A stretch of DNA of 64,000 nt from the NCBI GenBank assembly GCA_014529385.2, contig CM043953.1:76994872-77058871 (forward strand), in the 5' to 3' direction. Below, in pieces: positions 39,779 through 45,085 of the stretch. This DNA comes from Adiantum capillus-veneris (taxonomy: Eukaryota; Streptophyta; Polypodiopsida; Polypodiales; Pteridaceae). The notes under the pieces are model-generated. The model saw only the letters and a list, made by a program, of their open reading frames with translations. It did not search any database and was not told where the DNA came from. The translations under genes were made by a program, and so were the position numbers. Numbering within the stretch: position 1 is the stretch's first letter; each line of letters begins with the position of its first letter.

Positions 39779-42298
39779 AACCAGACGGTTCTCAAACCCT
39801 CCTCCAAGGGCCCCCCTCTCTATGGCGAGAGAGGTCTATGCTATTGATTGCACAAATTTGGTACAATGGTGTAGATGCAATGGACTTACCGACGATGTCG
39901 GCGACAATGATGACGAGGATGAGGACGGGCTGAAATCTGAAAACGCTAGGGCTGGAATTCTGAAATCTGCAAAACGCTGACTTTCTGCTGATTTCTGACA
40001 CTATGTCGGCGAGGACGGCGATGGCGATGACGCGACAACGATGCGTTGAAAACGCAGATGCTGAAATCTGCGGACATCAGGCTGAATCTGAAAACACTGA
40101 CTGACTCGACGGTACGACGAGGATCTGTTGCGGGTAGGTGAGGTCTGCGAGGCTAAGGGCTGAATCTGCTGTGGCTAAGTGCTGAAAACTGAAAACGTTG
40201 ATGTGTTGGGGCTGATCTGACACCGGAATCTGCAAACGCTAGACTGAATCTACAAACTGAAAACGGTAGGCTGATCTGTAGCAAAAACGCTAGGGAAACT
40301 GCATTTCAAAAAACTGAGGGACATTGAAAGGAACTTCATTTTCGTTTTTACAGATTGAATAGGAAAAGGTGGGCGAATTGCAGAAGAATGTTAATAAAAC
40401 CCCTTGAGCGCACGAGATGTAATAGTTTCACACTGAGTGAACACCGAGGTTCCCCAATCATAACACAAAACGACATGTCACGTGCACATCTAACCCTATG
40501 TGCATGTGGACAAGCTATCTCAGGTCTAGTGTTCAGGTCAACTTAGAAAGTGTTCTAGCACCTTTGTGAGCCTGTGAGCAAGCCGTGCATGTCCAGGCAC
40601 TTAGATTAGTTGCATATCCTCTGGTTGCACACAACATGATCATCAACATGACATTTCAGTACCCATCATGAGCATTTTACAGAGCATAGAACCCTTTTTG
40701 CCAAAATACACATTTTTCACTTATTTATTAATAAGTGACTTTTGTGAGAAAAGTGAGAAGGGCAAATTGCTAAGGCACTAGAAAAAAAACCTAGCGCCAA
40801 CACTTTTTAGCAGAAGAGGCAGAAGAAGTTCCAGCAACTTGCAGTGCACCTTCTCAGCAAGACCGACAAAAGGCCCTAACGTTTCCAACCAACGGAGTAG
40901 ATAGCGTAGTGTGATAGTTTTTGGAATTAAATATATCATTTTGTTGAACCAACATGATAGGTACATATGTTTTAAATGACCTCCCCAAGTGTTTTAAATT
41001 ATCCTACTATGTACACATGGTAGACTCAGACACTTTGCTTGATACAAAAGTGTGGTTATGTGTGTGTGCGCTTGCCCCAAGGACATTCACATGCTTTAAG
41101 AATGATATCCTGTTCCCTCAAACTCCATGAGACCTTGTATCATTCAGATAGATATTACCTGTCTGCTTTAGTGTTGTTGATATATCTTTGTAGACAGTTG
41201 AAACGATCATTGACTGTTTCTTGTTAGAAATCTAGAGTTAGTGAATATCTAGATTAGGGTTCGATTATGGTGGAAAGATTAAGCTACCATCCATGGTTAG
41301 CAAGCTTAACCATGGAGATTCAAGTAGTTGCATGCCATCTCTGCCCTCTCAGGGTATCAAGTTTTGGCTTTCATTGCGCATAATCTTCAATGTGGGTGTT
41401 TTCTCGTTTTGAGGTTTCTCACTTGGGAGTATACAGTACCAAAACAAAAAGGAGTAGTGTGTGCATGTGTGTGTGTGTGTGCCCTTTTTTGCCTTTTTGG
41501 GAAGGGGAAAGGAGAAAAAACGGTTTGGGGGAGGGGTTAACATCTACTGATACCCAGTTCTACACCTCCTTTGGCGCCAAGAGGGTTGTCACGGGGGTAA
41601 TACTGTGCAGGATGAAAGCGGATGGATATCTCATCTTGTGTTATGAAAGCGGCTGGGTATCTCGTCTTGTGTGAAATTACAATATCACGAGCTTTAAGGG
41701 GTATTATTAAAATCCTTTATTTTTGTACTTGCATGAGCATAACACACCCTTTATTATTTAAGGGGTATTATTAAAATCCTTTATTTTTGTACTTGCATGA
41801 GCATAACACACCCTTTCCCTATTCTATTCGTTAAATATTTTTTGAAGGTCCTTTTAGTGTTACTCCTTAGTATATAAAAATGTGATAATGTTTGGAATTG
41901 AAAATATCCTTCTGTTGAACCGACATGATAAATGCATATATTATAAATGACCTGCTCAAGTGTTATGATACCTTGTGCTTAGTGTTTTCCTTGGACTTGA
42001 AGACCATGTTGTAGTGTGTGTTGTTCCTAATGATGCTGCATTTTGTTCCAGAGTCTTGACAGTGCATGGTTCACGTGATGAAACGGTGAGCTGCGAGGAG
42101 GCGAGGAGCTTTGACAGATTGATATCAAACCATACTCTTCGAATTCTTGATGATGCTGGTCACTATTTCCGCAAGCATCATCAAGCCTTAAACTTGATTG
42201 TAGGAGAGTTTGTGAAGGTTTCCTTAAAAATGTCCTCTCTCGAAAACGCAAAGGAAGATCCCACCAGAACTAAGGTTTGTGGTTTGTCTTGCCTCTAA
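10598..42298 (+). CDS. Alpha/beta hydrolase, six exons, 274 aa
   Basis: Exons: 10598-10711, 19889-19971, 20054-20175, 20306-20470, 20559-20652 and 42052-42298. All five introns are GT-AG (9177, 82, 130, 88 and 21399 bp). The exons total 825 nt and stay open to TAA at 42296. The product resembles the plant alpha/beta-hydrolase family with an N-terminal GEKLVG...LCHGFRSSK block. Visible sites: oxyanion-side CHGF (31-34), FRFDFSGSG (58-66), nucleophile elbow GHSKG with Ser105, Asp202 in GSRDETV and His230 in DAGHYF, giving a complete triad. No signal peptide or membrane segment is seen, so it is probably a soluble esterase or lipase-like enzyme; the substrate is unknown. The ends are less certain: an upstream exon is possible, and AAG|GTTTGT near 42275 could be another splice donor. 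Despite stacked insertions in introns 1 and 5, no exon is damaged. Confidence 0.85.
10741..10883. repeat. Compound microsatellite after exon 1
   Basis: (TG)n, (TATG)n, (TG)n, then (AG) of about 45 bp and (AAG)n follow one another without spacers, starting ~30 bp inside intron 1. Confidence 0.95.
10884..10980 (-). repeat. Short interspersed repeat, antisense copy of the 42.9-kb unit
   Basis: Read on the minus strand, it matches the unique segment of the tandem units at 42560-43050. Shared words in plus orientation here are TTCGTAGGAAACTATCCC, AAGAGACCTCA and AACCAATCTAGCACACTT. Both copies sit between (GAA)n and (AG)n tracts, so the microsatellites seem to travel with the element. Confidence 0.6.
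10982..11036. repeat. (GA)n microsatellite
   Basis: About 55 bp of uninterrupted GA in intron 1. Confidence 0.95.
11304..11821 (+). pseudogene. Possible gypsy gag remnant
   Basis: A decayed CCHC-like motif (GCHAFGHMVRDCS) near 11335-11375 is followed by proline/histidine-rich frames (11489-11821, with FPPLPSSLSPPPLP). This fits the C-terminal part of an LTR-element gag, but the frame changes and no pol is attached. Chance similarity cannot be excluded. Confidence 0.35.
11872..12850 (+). repeat. Beta-family LTR, copy 1
   Basis: It starts TGTCACGTGA and shares with 40476-40890 and 45086-46231 the words CCTATGTG, GTGGACAAGCT, CCGTGCATG, GCATATCCTC, TTGCACACAAC and TTTTTCACTTATTAATTTAAG. The downstream part is studded with CAGCGTTTTT words (12290-12530). 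The end carries the stem-loop at 12795-12816. No primer site follows, so this is a solo or broken LTR. Confidence 0.65.
12795..12816 (+). other. LTR stem-loop (beta family), 9-bp stem
   Basis: CCACTCTCG, loop CCGA, CGAGAGTGG. The corresponding place in two other copies of this LTR family has a different sequence but again a perfect stem (39815-39834 and 45937-45956). Confidence 0.65.
12858..13482. repeat. 79-bp near-perfect direct repeat pair
   Basis: 12858-12936 and 13404-13482 are identical except for one base, which turns a TAG (first copy) into CAG. They encode AIERNYTERMAALDRENKAI. They are spaced 546 bp apart and flank the His/Asp-repeat frame. Confidence 0.9.
12866..13186 (+). pseudogene. 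Gag-like coiled-coil frame with His/Asp repeats
   Basis: A helical, charged N-terminal part (ERNYTERMAALDRENKAI, then QMQTQMQQDREKET) leads into an imperfect tandem repeat of KHDD/LHDD/DND units up to HDQD near 13165. The frame precedes a polypurine tract and an alpha-family 3' LTR, so it is probably a degenerate internal ORF of a non-autonomous LTR element. No enzyme motif is present. The His/Asp run could bind metal, but that is only a composition argument. Confidence 0.4.
13552..13564 (+). promoter_or_regulatory. Polypurine tract of an alpha-family element
   Basis: CAAGAGGAGGGTA precedes the TG of the LTR at 13565. The same arrangement (TTTCAAGA + G-run + TA + TGTCACAA) recurs at 24211 and, on the minus strand, at 31641. 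Confidence 0.7.
13811..13863. repeat. (GA)n microsatellite inside LTR
   Basis: About 53 bp of pure GA. The minus-strand alpha LTRs at 31078 and 37057 have a short CT tract at the equivalent place (31393 and 37382). Confidence 0.9.
14069..14863 (+). repeat. 5' LTR of the non-autonomous element
   Basis: 795 bp, TGTAACAAATTG...CCTTGTGATA. It matches 16446-17223 almost throughout, with small length changes in the AACCCTAA-rich section. Confidence 0.9.
14195..14440 (+). repeat. Telomere-like AAACCCTAA array in 5' LTR
   Basis: Dozens of AACCCTAA / AAACCCTAATT words separated by CTGCCA or CTGAA spacers. These equal the plant telomere unit and the telo-box, but the spacing is irregular, so this is LTR sequence and not a telomere. 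Confidence 0.85.
14865..14876 (+). promoter_or_regulatory. Primer binding site (initiator Met-tRNA)
   Basis: TGGTATCAGAGC begins two bases after the 5' LTR. Confidence 0.88.
15661..16011 (+). repeat. Two interleaved repeat modules in the internal region
   Basis: Module 1, CGAACGACGCAGG...CTGGGGAGCRTTTKGTTGTA, occurs at about 15668-15707, 15721-15761 and 15861-15900. Module 2, CTCCCGGCCYGGACCT...AGGTTATGCGGGAGGAG, occurs near 15787, 15918 and 15976. It can fold with outer CTCCCG/CGGGAG and inner ACCT/AGGT pairs. No ORF runs through them. Confidence 0.75.
16225..16326 (+). repeat. Three 34-bp repeats, each with a hairpin
   Basis: Units 16225-16258, 16259-16292 and 16293-16326. Each holds AGGAG, a 7-nt loop with AGCTAA, then CTCCT, followed by a TGATCAAAA-like tail. 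They lie about 110 bp before the polypurine tract. Confidence 0.85.
16446..17223 (+). repeat. 3' LTR of the non-autonomous element
   Basis: 778 bp, TGTAACAAATTG...CCTTGTGACA, including a second AACCCTAA-rich section at about 16570-16800. It is followed by TSD GTGAG. Confidence 0.9.
17428..17580 (-). pseudogene. Stub of a minus-strand element: PBS and gag start
   Basis: Read on the minus strand from the LTR at 17581: primer site TGGTATCAGAGC (17568-17579), a short leader, then a gag start MDSNRDQSTSSASAEE near 17513. It resembles the gag start MASGNDQSTPSASGD of the chromovirus at 36985. The frame stops at 17428, where the end of the plus-strand alpha LTR begins, so two oppositely oriented elements are fused here. 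Confidence 0.7.
17581..18156 (-). repeat. Alpha-family 5' LTR, minus strand
   Basis: In plus orientation it begins TGTAACAAACTTGGAC and ends ATCAATTTGTGACA (576 bp). It contains the family landmark GGCGCCCCTTTCGGTATTTC at about 17728. The adjacent PBS and gag start show it was the 5' LTR of a minus-strand element whose body is missing. Confidence 0.82.
18593..18995 (+). pseudogene. LINE endonuclease fragment
   Basis: LHIVTWNVNGLHHTS is the APE-endonuclease motif I region. DVDIFLVEEHNL matches motif II (expected QEHHL-like), and further on, in a shifted frame, WISLEIESLVGEMCIYAPI matches the central endonuclease strand. Stops and at least one frameshift break it. No RT follows, so only a scrap of a LINE ORF2 remains. 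Confidence 0.7.
18996..19776. other. No gene recognised (intron 1)
   Basis: Only short frames on both strands, the longest being 94 codons at 19208-19492 on the minus strand with no recognisable motif. No repeat matching another part of the window was seen. Confidence 0.4.
19777..19860. repeat. (AG)n microsatellite next to exon 2
   Basis: 84 bp of pure AG ending only 28 bp before the exon 2 acceptor. Confidence 0.97.
19889..20652 (+). CDS. Hydrolase exons 2-5 (clustered)
   Basis: Exon 2 is 19889-19971 (EDGVLSSL...FSGSG), exon 3 is 20054-20175 (ESEGTFQYGS...GHSK), exon 4 is 20306-20470 (GNAVLLYASKY...VTDKF) and exon 5 is 20559-20652 (KVEYRVTKES...INCR). The introns between them are only 82, 130 and 88 bp, with junctions GG|GTTTGT...CAG|G, AAAG|GTCAGT...GCAG|GT, TTCG|GTAGGT...TTAG|GG and, after exon 5, CAG|GTGTGT. 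Split codons join in frame at every junction. Confidence 0.88.
20712..20910 (+). repeat. Intron repeat, left member of a pair with 41041-41228
   Basis: Shared words include ATACAAAAGTGTGGTT, CACATGCTTT, AGATATTACCTGTCTGCTTT and TTGACTGTT. The copies lie in the same orientation about 20.3 kb apart, at the two ends of intron 5. Confidence 0.8.
20939..21010 (+). repeat. Fragment matching the start of the LTR-like repeat at 26972
   Basis: TGTGGACTGCCACATGAC...TTGCTTTTAGAAG matches the first 80 bp or so of 26972-27370 (GGCCAATTTCAG, CTTTGGGCGACAG). Probably a truncated 5' LTR of the composite element filling 20939-27370. Confidence 0.6.
21260..21447 (+). pseudogene. Alpha-type gypsy gag, part before the Penelope insertion
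   Basis: One frame reads KDFPGYTGGKLTF and KKHVRFEDDPN, matching TDFQGYLGRRLTF and KKRVRFEGVP in the chromovirus gag near 36560 on the other strand. The gag is cut at 21463 by the Penelope-like element and resumes at 23317. Confidence 0.7.
21473..22576 (+). pseudogene. Penelope-like reverse transcriptase
   Basis: RT motifs: A in LQTFDFTTLYT near 21600; B in QTIGIPMGTNCAVFLANF near 21900; C in VRRFVDDLF near 22040; then AFLNLKIF as motif D/E near 22180. After a +1-type frameshift near 22314 the C-terminal extension continues (LAKYGVICSQLFRFSR, VEKGYSFKRIMK) to a stop at 22574-22576. A stop at 21717-21719 also breaks the frame. The IPMGTNCA motif and the C-terminal RFSR...GY helix region are typical of Penelope-like RTs and not of LINEs or LTR elements. 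Confidence 0.82.
22646..22948 (+). CDS. Small ORF in the 3' part of Penelope-like element 1
   Basis: An ATG-started frame of 100 codons (a second Met begins MAEYAHHLRRVIETQLVGFV) with a predicted helical N-terminal half and no known motif. It lies 70 bp after the RT stop, inside the element. It might be a small accessory ORF, but length and lack of similarity do not exclude chance. Confidence 0.25.
   Translation: MLAFIMAEYAHHLRRVIETQLVGFVEYVQSMNDLYINLHLLLGTDDVSRDVIAVVQAMHDKGDNLILPVWTSSEVEITYCQVWFFALRRFVVVFIFRFCI
23317..24180 (+). pseudogene. Alpha-type gypsy gag, part after the Penelope insertion
   Basis: The gag continues with a Ser/Asp tract and Lys/Arg-rich region (DEKRRKKRRKNKKSKFKKLS), then the capsid core ALKTWVKFKKVFTLAWL and MAWNHLRMQKDDTIATYCQR. 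These match VTWLKFKRLFISSWL and AWNHLRMTKSDTVNSYCER in the chromovirus gag. An 85-bp segment containing GGATCCAAGAAGCATGTT is tandemly repeated around 23337-23413. The capsid runs almost directly into the polypurine tract, so pol is absent: an internal-deletion derivative. Confidence 0.8.
24211..24222 (+). promoter_or_regulatory. Polypurine tract
   Basis: AAGAGGGGGTTA lies directly before the LTR start TGTCACAA at 24223. Confidence 0.75.
24683..26773 (+). pseudogene. LINE 1 ORF2: reverse transcriptase and zinc-knuckle C-terminus
   Basis: About 697 codons are nearly intact. RT motifs: YRTIMVGSCMAKLLGSILE, QAGFRPKHSTIDHL, A in FVDFTKAFDTV, B in GVKQGCPLSPTLF, C in IYADDVALF, and SFKYLGIDI. The C-terminal Cys/His motif CTSCTMQAPEDEAHVTLEC lies near 26460-26520. 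A single in-frame TAA at 25985 is the only visible break; the same frame continues to 26773. The N-terminal endonuclease is missing. It is close to LINE 2 ORF2 in motif wording, so both belong to one superfamily. Confidence 0.88.
24683..26792 (+). mobile_element. LINE 1, 5'-truncated non-LTR retrotransposon
   Basis: Starts abruptly within ORF2 (no endonuclease) where LTR sequence ends, and stops after GACGTTAATA with a short (CAAT)n-like tail at 26776-26792, followed by (TG)n. The end motif GACGTTAATA recurs at the 3' end of LINE 2 (27741 on the minus strand). Truncation at the 5' side is the usual result of target-primed reverse transcription. Confidence 0.85.
26793..26822. repeat. (TG)15 microsatellite at the LINE 1 3' junction
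   Basis: 30 bp of TG directly after the LINE tail. Confidence 0.95.
26972..27370 (+). repeat. LTR-like repeat closing the composite insertion
   Basis: Starts TGCGGACTGCCATGTGG (matching 20939) and ends GGGTGTCCAAGCTTGTTATA, resembling the alpha-LTR end. It includes AATATCGAAAGAGGCACTAG in the place of the family's CGAAAGGGGCGCC word and a (CT)22 tract at 27255-27299. Intron sequence resumes after 27370, as judged from the copy at 41462. Confidence 0.6.
27372..27620 (+). repeat. Intron repeat, pair with 41462-41690
   Basis: Shared words: CTTTTTGGGAAGGGGAAA, ACATCTA(T/C)TGATACC, AGTTCTACACCTCC, TTGGCGCCAAGAGG and GATGAAAGCGGATGG. Same orientation. Together with 20712-20910 it suggests one intron segment was duplicated and then split by insertions. 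Confidence 0.75.
28240..31077 (-). pseudogene. LINE 2 ORF2, endonuclease C-terminus, RT and zinc knuckle
   Basis: Endonuclease end: STVDYVM and AVDHALVSM, near 30960 and 30860. RT 30602-28980: YRTIMIGTTLARLYASILE, A in FVDFRKAFDTV, B in GVKQGCPLSPTLF, C in LLYADDIVLI, and YTYLGVVF. C-terminal zinc motif CPLCDIEPETELHYTCHC near 28450. Breaks: an in-frame TAG at about 30624 (the frame continues on both sides), a TAA at 28980, and a frameshift near 28935. Otherwise open, so the copy is relatively young. Confidence 0.9.
31078..31640 (-). repeat. Chromovirus 3' LTR (alpha family)
   Basis: 563 bp; in plus orientation TGTAACAAACTTGGAC...CATCACTTTGTGACA. Contains TTAGGGTTT telo-box words at about 31545-31612 and short A- and T-runs. 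It differs from the partner LTR mostly by indels in the A/T runs near 31440-31510. Confidence 0.93.
31641..31658 (-). promoter_or_regulatory. Chromovirus polypurine tract
   Basis: On the minus strand, TTTCAAGAGGGGGGTA directly precedes the 3' LTR start TGTCACAA. Confidence 0.8.
32275..34907 (-). pseudogene. Chromovirus pol: RT, RNase H, integrase, chromodomain
   Basis: RT 34907-34194: WRMCIDYSTLN, FSRIDLKSGYHQIR, FGLTNAPATFNRMMD, and motif C as TFFDDIIVF (Phe-Phe-Asp-Asp instead of the usual YxDD). RNase H 34042-33338: FCDACGRSLGTVLMQ, TDHQSLRYFLSQK and VVADALSRK. Integrase: HHCC finger (TGHRGIATTMKGVERDFF, SCLVCQKVK) and core IVSDRDPRF and TDGQSEIAN; the segment with the first catalytic Asp is deleted near 33150-33200. 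Last, 32545-32275 gives EILVPEQILAHND, then KWMEEEDL, a chromodomain-like tail with one TAG in it. The protease region between gag and 34907 is degraded. Confidence 0.9.
35413..36985 (-). pseudogene. Chromovirus gag
   Basis: It starts MASGNDQSTPSASGD at 36985, about 60 nt after the primer site. It continues through KKGTDFQGYLGRRLTF and a poly-Ser tract (36451-36530), the capsid core NARTWWSTLLLSKTVPVTWL and AAWNHLRMTKSDTVNSYCER (36153-35761), and a CCHC knuckle CFGCGEHGHISAKC near 35540. Frame changes near 36655 and 36400, and a stop near 35761, break it. The same gag family appears in fragments at 17428 and 21260-24180. Confidence 0.87.
37044..37055 (-). promoter_or_regulatory. Chromovirus primer binding site
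   Basis: The minus strand reads TGGTATCAGAGC two bases inside the 5' LTR edge at 37057. Complementary to initiator Met-tRNA. Confidence 0.88.
37057..37599 (-). repeat. Chromovirus 5' LTR (alpha family)
   Basis: 543 bp; in plus orientation TGTAACAAACTTGGAC...CATCACTTTGTGACA. Followed by TSD GTTCT at 37600-37604. Confidence 0.93.
37600..38175 (-). pseudogene. LINE 2 ORF2, endonuclease N-terminus
   Basis: The APE-type endonuclease starts VATWNCNESMRLH near 38150. The motif II region reads FYSKTHQ, where a catalytic Glu is normal (QETH-like), so Lys replaces Glu. GDIIILGDFNART follows near 37700. The frame is cut by the gypsy element at 37600-37604 and continues in the same phase at 31072: the codon split by the insertion is restored when the element and one TSD copy are removed on paper. 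No ATG opens this frame before VATWN; translation might reinitiate after the ORF1 stop, or a small indel has occurred. Confidence 0.85.
38189..39157 (-). CDS. LINE 2 ORF1 protein, coiled coil plus L1-like C-terminal domain
   Basis: An intact 322-codon ORF. Residues ~30-140 are a long heptad-rich coiled coil (KADMEGWWKEKANLLQM, KADSKALEEEVSALRRELAD). A Lys-rich linker (AKKGKGKEI) follows. The C-terminal half resembles the RNA-binding/C-terminal part of L1 ORF1 proteins (RALHIRVTGLRDRDD, GRALIIRFPSMETKKDFLKK, GIFLGDDLTLTQLAHMREVMP, TAFYRDGRVVI). It would bind LINE RNA as a multimer. It lies directly upstream of ORF2 on the same strand and ends at TGA about 25 nt before the endonuclease start. 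The first Met could also be one of the internal ones. Confidence 0.8.
   Translation of the reverse strand: MTKVQIVFFMEVMTALPVCKPHPKATFVLTNKRITQMEREMKDWKADMEGWWKEKANLLQMSLNEGAQWKKEKEDLHAELQALKADSKALEEEVSALRRELADKASSGLEEGEFQPSVVEEIKVIKEQVRIIKEEEKQEMVKTSSWMDVITKTQKKADEAEKWIEVAKKGKGKEITSVPTPTIINMTLDEEQRRKTRALHIRVTGLRDRDDVEGEVEGLLRMMGSEATHTKAWRVGKKTQGNGETSKGRALIIRFPSMETKKDFLKKRPALKKTGIFLGDDLTLTQLAHMREVMPEIQAAREKGKTAFYRDGRVVIVEQRST
39241..39732. other. Non-coding stretch with poly-G and short repeats
   Basis: Rich in CTGAAA/TCTGCAGGTC words (39240-39440), then a ~23-bp G tract (39484-39507) and two copies of GGTGGCGCGCAGCTCAGCAGAGA 57 bp apart (at 39549 and 39606). Open frames through the G tract are low-complexity artefacts. 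Confidence 0.6.
39733..40320 (-). repeat. Beta-family LTR piece, minus strand (copy 4)
   Basis: Its minus strand matches 45720-46040: CCATTGTACCAAATTTGTGCAATC, the stem-loop, CCTTGGAGGAGGGTTTG and then (CT)n. It also carries antisense CAGCGTTTT words (AAAACGCT at 39945, 39973, 40046 and so on). The start of the LTR (TGTCACGTG) is missing. It lies head to head with the plus-strand copy at 40476. Confidence 0.65.
39815..39834 (-). other. LTR stem-loop (beta family), 7-bp stem
   Basis: CCTCTCT, 6-nt loop, AGAGAGG. Positional equivalent of the stems at 12795 and 45937. Confidence 0.6.
40476..40890 (+). repeat. Beta-family LTR piece, plus strand (copy 2)
   Basis: TGTCACGTGCACATCTAACC to GCAGAAGAGGCAGAAG. 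It closely follows the 5' part of copies 1 and 3, including GCATATCCTCTGGTTGCAC and CACTTATTTATTAATAAGTGA. The 3' part of the LTR is absent. Confidence 0.8.
40910..41965 (+). repeat. Diverged direct duplication before exon 6
   Basis: 40910-41000 and 41881-41965 share GTGATA.T.TTTGGAATT, TTGTTGAACC.ACATGATA and AAATGACCT..CCAAGTGTT. Spacing is about 970 bp, so the last part of intron 5 is partly a tandem duplication. Confidence 0.7.
41694..41821 (+). repeat. 64-bp tandem duplication
   Basis: TTAAGGGGTATTATTAAAATC...CACACCCTT occurs twice, starting at 41694 and 41758, essentially identical. Confidence 0.92.
42052..42298 (+). CDS. Hydrolase exon 6 (terminal)
   Basis: It follows the acceptor TTTTGTTCCAG and completes Arg193 (AG|A). 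It encodes VLTVHGSRDETV (catalytic Asp202), then DDAGHYF (catalytic His230) and GEFVKVSLKM. The last ~27 codons, to TAA at 42296, are not typical of the family, so the true C-terminus may end elsewhere through another intron. Confidence 0.82.
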
Positions 42299-42387
42299 AA
42301 GTATTTAACTGTCGCAGAAACACCCGACCTTCTCTTGTGTGGGATTGCTCCTACATGTTAAAGCTTGTCTTCTCATATGTGTGTGCG

Positions 42388-43050
<663 letters not shown>

Positions 43051-45085
43051 CTCTCACTTACTCAGTTTTTGACCAGAGGAGATACCATATTTGTATGTTA
43101 GCCTTAGGCATTTATTTCATAGGCGAGGGCAGAATCACTTGATTCATGGAAGATACAAGAAAAGAGTTTTGGGACACGAGCCAAATGAAGCAAGGTGAGG
43201 TTAAAATTGGAAGAATAGAAGATGCAGAAAATACAGCTAGTTTTAATTTCTGAATGGGCTAAAAACCATTGCCACTCAACTCATGGTAAAGGGGCCATCT
43301 TAAAGACCTTCAAGGAGGAGTTCTCCGTGTTGCATCATTTCAGGCGCAATCAATAGCGGTACACAATTGCTATGCACAACAAAAGACTCGATGAGAATGC
43401 AGCTCGACAGGCAAAGATTGGCACCATTTTCTGGATTCGTGTGTGAAAAAAGTGGGAGCCAGTAGCCAACCACGGAGGGGGTTATTCAGAAAAATAGCTG
43501 CCAGCAAGGGTTGAATCAACAATATCATGGTCAGTATAGCTGCGCTGACTGTCGAACCTCTCACTTGGTTGTGTCCCAGATTTGGTGCTTAAACTTCTCA
43601 ACTTTTTGGGGGTGAACAGGTCACATACGTGGACCCCCCCCCCCCCCCCCCCCCCCCCCCAAAAGTGGCCTGCTTAGCCTATGTAAGGTAGCTTCTCTCT
43701 TTACAATATTCAACAACATAATTTTTGCTACAAAAAAGATCTTGTGACTCCGTAGTTTCTCTTCCCAAAAAAAACAGTAAATCACCTATACATGCTCCTC
43801 TCCTATCCTTTGCAAGGCTTAAGGCTCAAAAAAGTGGTAGTCTTTCAGAATGGGAGATGAATAGGTAGCCAATAAACTATGCTTCAGTAAGTTCATATTC
43901 TAGATTGGAAGCTCTAAGCCTTCTCAATCCAAAAAAATAGGTATCCACATGCAAGAATCAATTGCAATCAAGATGATTCATTGGCTAGTTGAATTCCTAA
44001 GAGAGAGGACACACACACAATTAAGACATGCATACGGCCAAGTTTCATGAGATTGAATGAATACCCCCCCCCCCCCCCCAAGCTGGCATTCATAAAATTG
44101 TGTAGGTTTTCTTATTATACTATGGCGATATATATGCTATAATTCACCTAGTTCACAAATCATTCCAATGGTCATGTTTAGCCCCACTCCACCACCTTTC
44201 GTATGACGGTTGATCCCTTTGGGTATGTGTAACAACTTAATCATGAGGGTGGCTTGATTCAGCTAATTCTACTTGCTTTTCACGAATGAGGGCGTTCTAT
44301 AGTGGACAATGACATGGGACTAGTGGAGTTTATTCTTTCTTAGTCTCAACACCACCCTCAAGGGCTAATCACACATGTATAGTTTTATCATTACACAGGA
44401 ATTCACTCTTGACCTCATTATCGTAGAGAAACAACACCTCACCCCACCTTTATGAGTGCAAAGGAGGAAAAAGTGCTCTTGGAGGATAGATAATTGTTGC
44501 ATCACGCTTTGCACGATGTAGAAGGGTCGATGTGCCCTCATTCTGGGCTCACAGTTCTCCCCTATGTCCATCATTTTGACAGCCATAGCTACTGCATACT
44601 CTTCGCAGTCAGTGGGACTCTTCAGTCGGCTCCTCCAGGACACCGAAGCAGCGTCGATGTGCCTTTTTTCACACATGGGCACGGTCGTCGGTTCTTTTTG
44701 TCGGGATCAGGGTCATATCACATAGCATTATGCACCCTATAGTGGTTCATTCTACATTCATCGTACAAGCCACTTTGATCTTTATATAGCCTACACATTG
44801 TCACTCCTCTTTTGTACTTCCTCTGGGTGATAGGCCATTGAGCATCTTTGGAGGTCTCTTCTGTACATAGAATACAACCTCCTTTCTACCAAAAATTTTA
44901 AAAAAGATAATTGTAGCTTGCGTCATAAATAGCTCTGCTCTTAACACCATCATCACACATCTCACTTGTGCATCAATTTTGTCAAGCCGCCCTCCCACCC
45001 TCCAATACACATGGAGTGCAAAGCTATGGGGATGTCATGATATAGATGGGTTGATGAGGAATCTAAACCCACCCACGTGTGTCCC
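43051..45085. other. Intergenic, no gene recognised
   Basis: Contains two long C tracts (43634-43660, 27 nt; 44064-44079, 16 nt). A pair of overlapping opposite-strand ORFs at 44365-44742 have no recognisable motif. No RNA gene or element ends were seen. Confidence 0.5.

Noticed and set aside
44365-44742. Opposite-strand ORF pair of 82 and 105 codons
   Set aside because: No recognisable motif, no splice or promoter context; kept only as an unassigned stretch.
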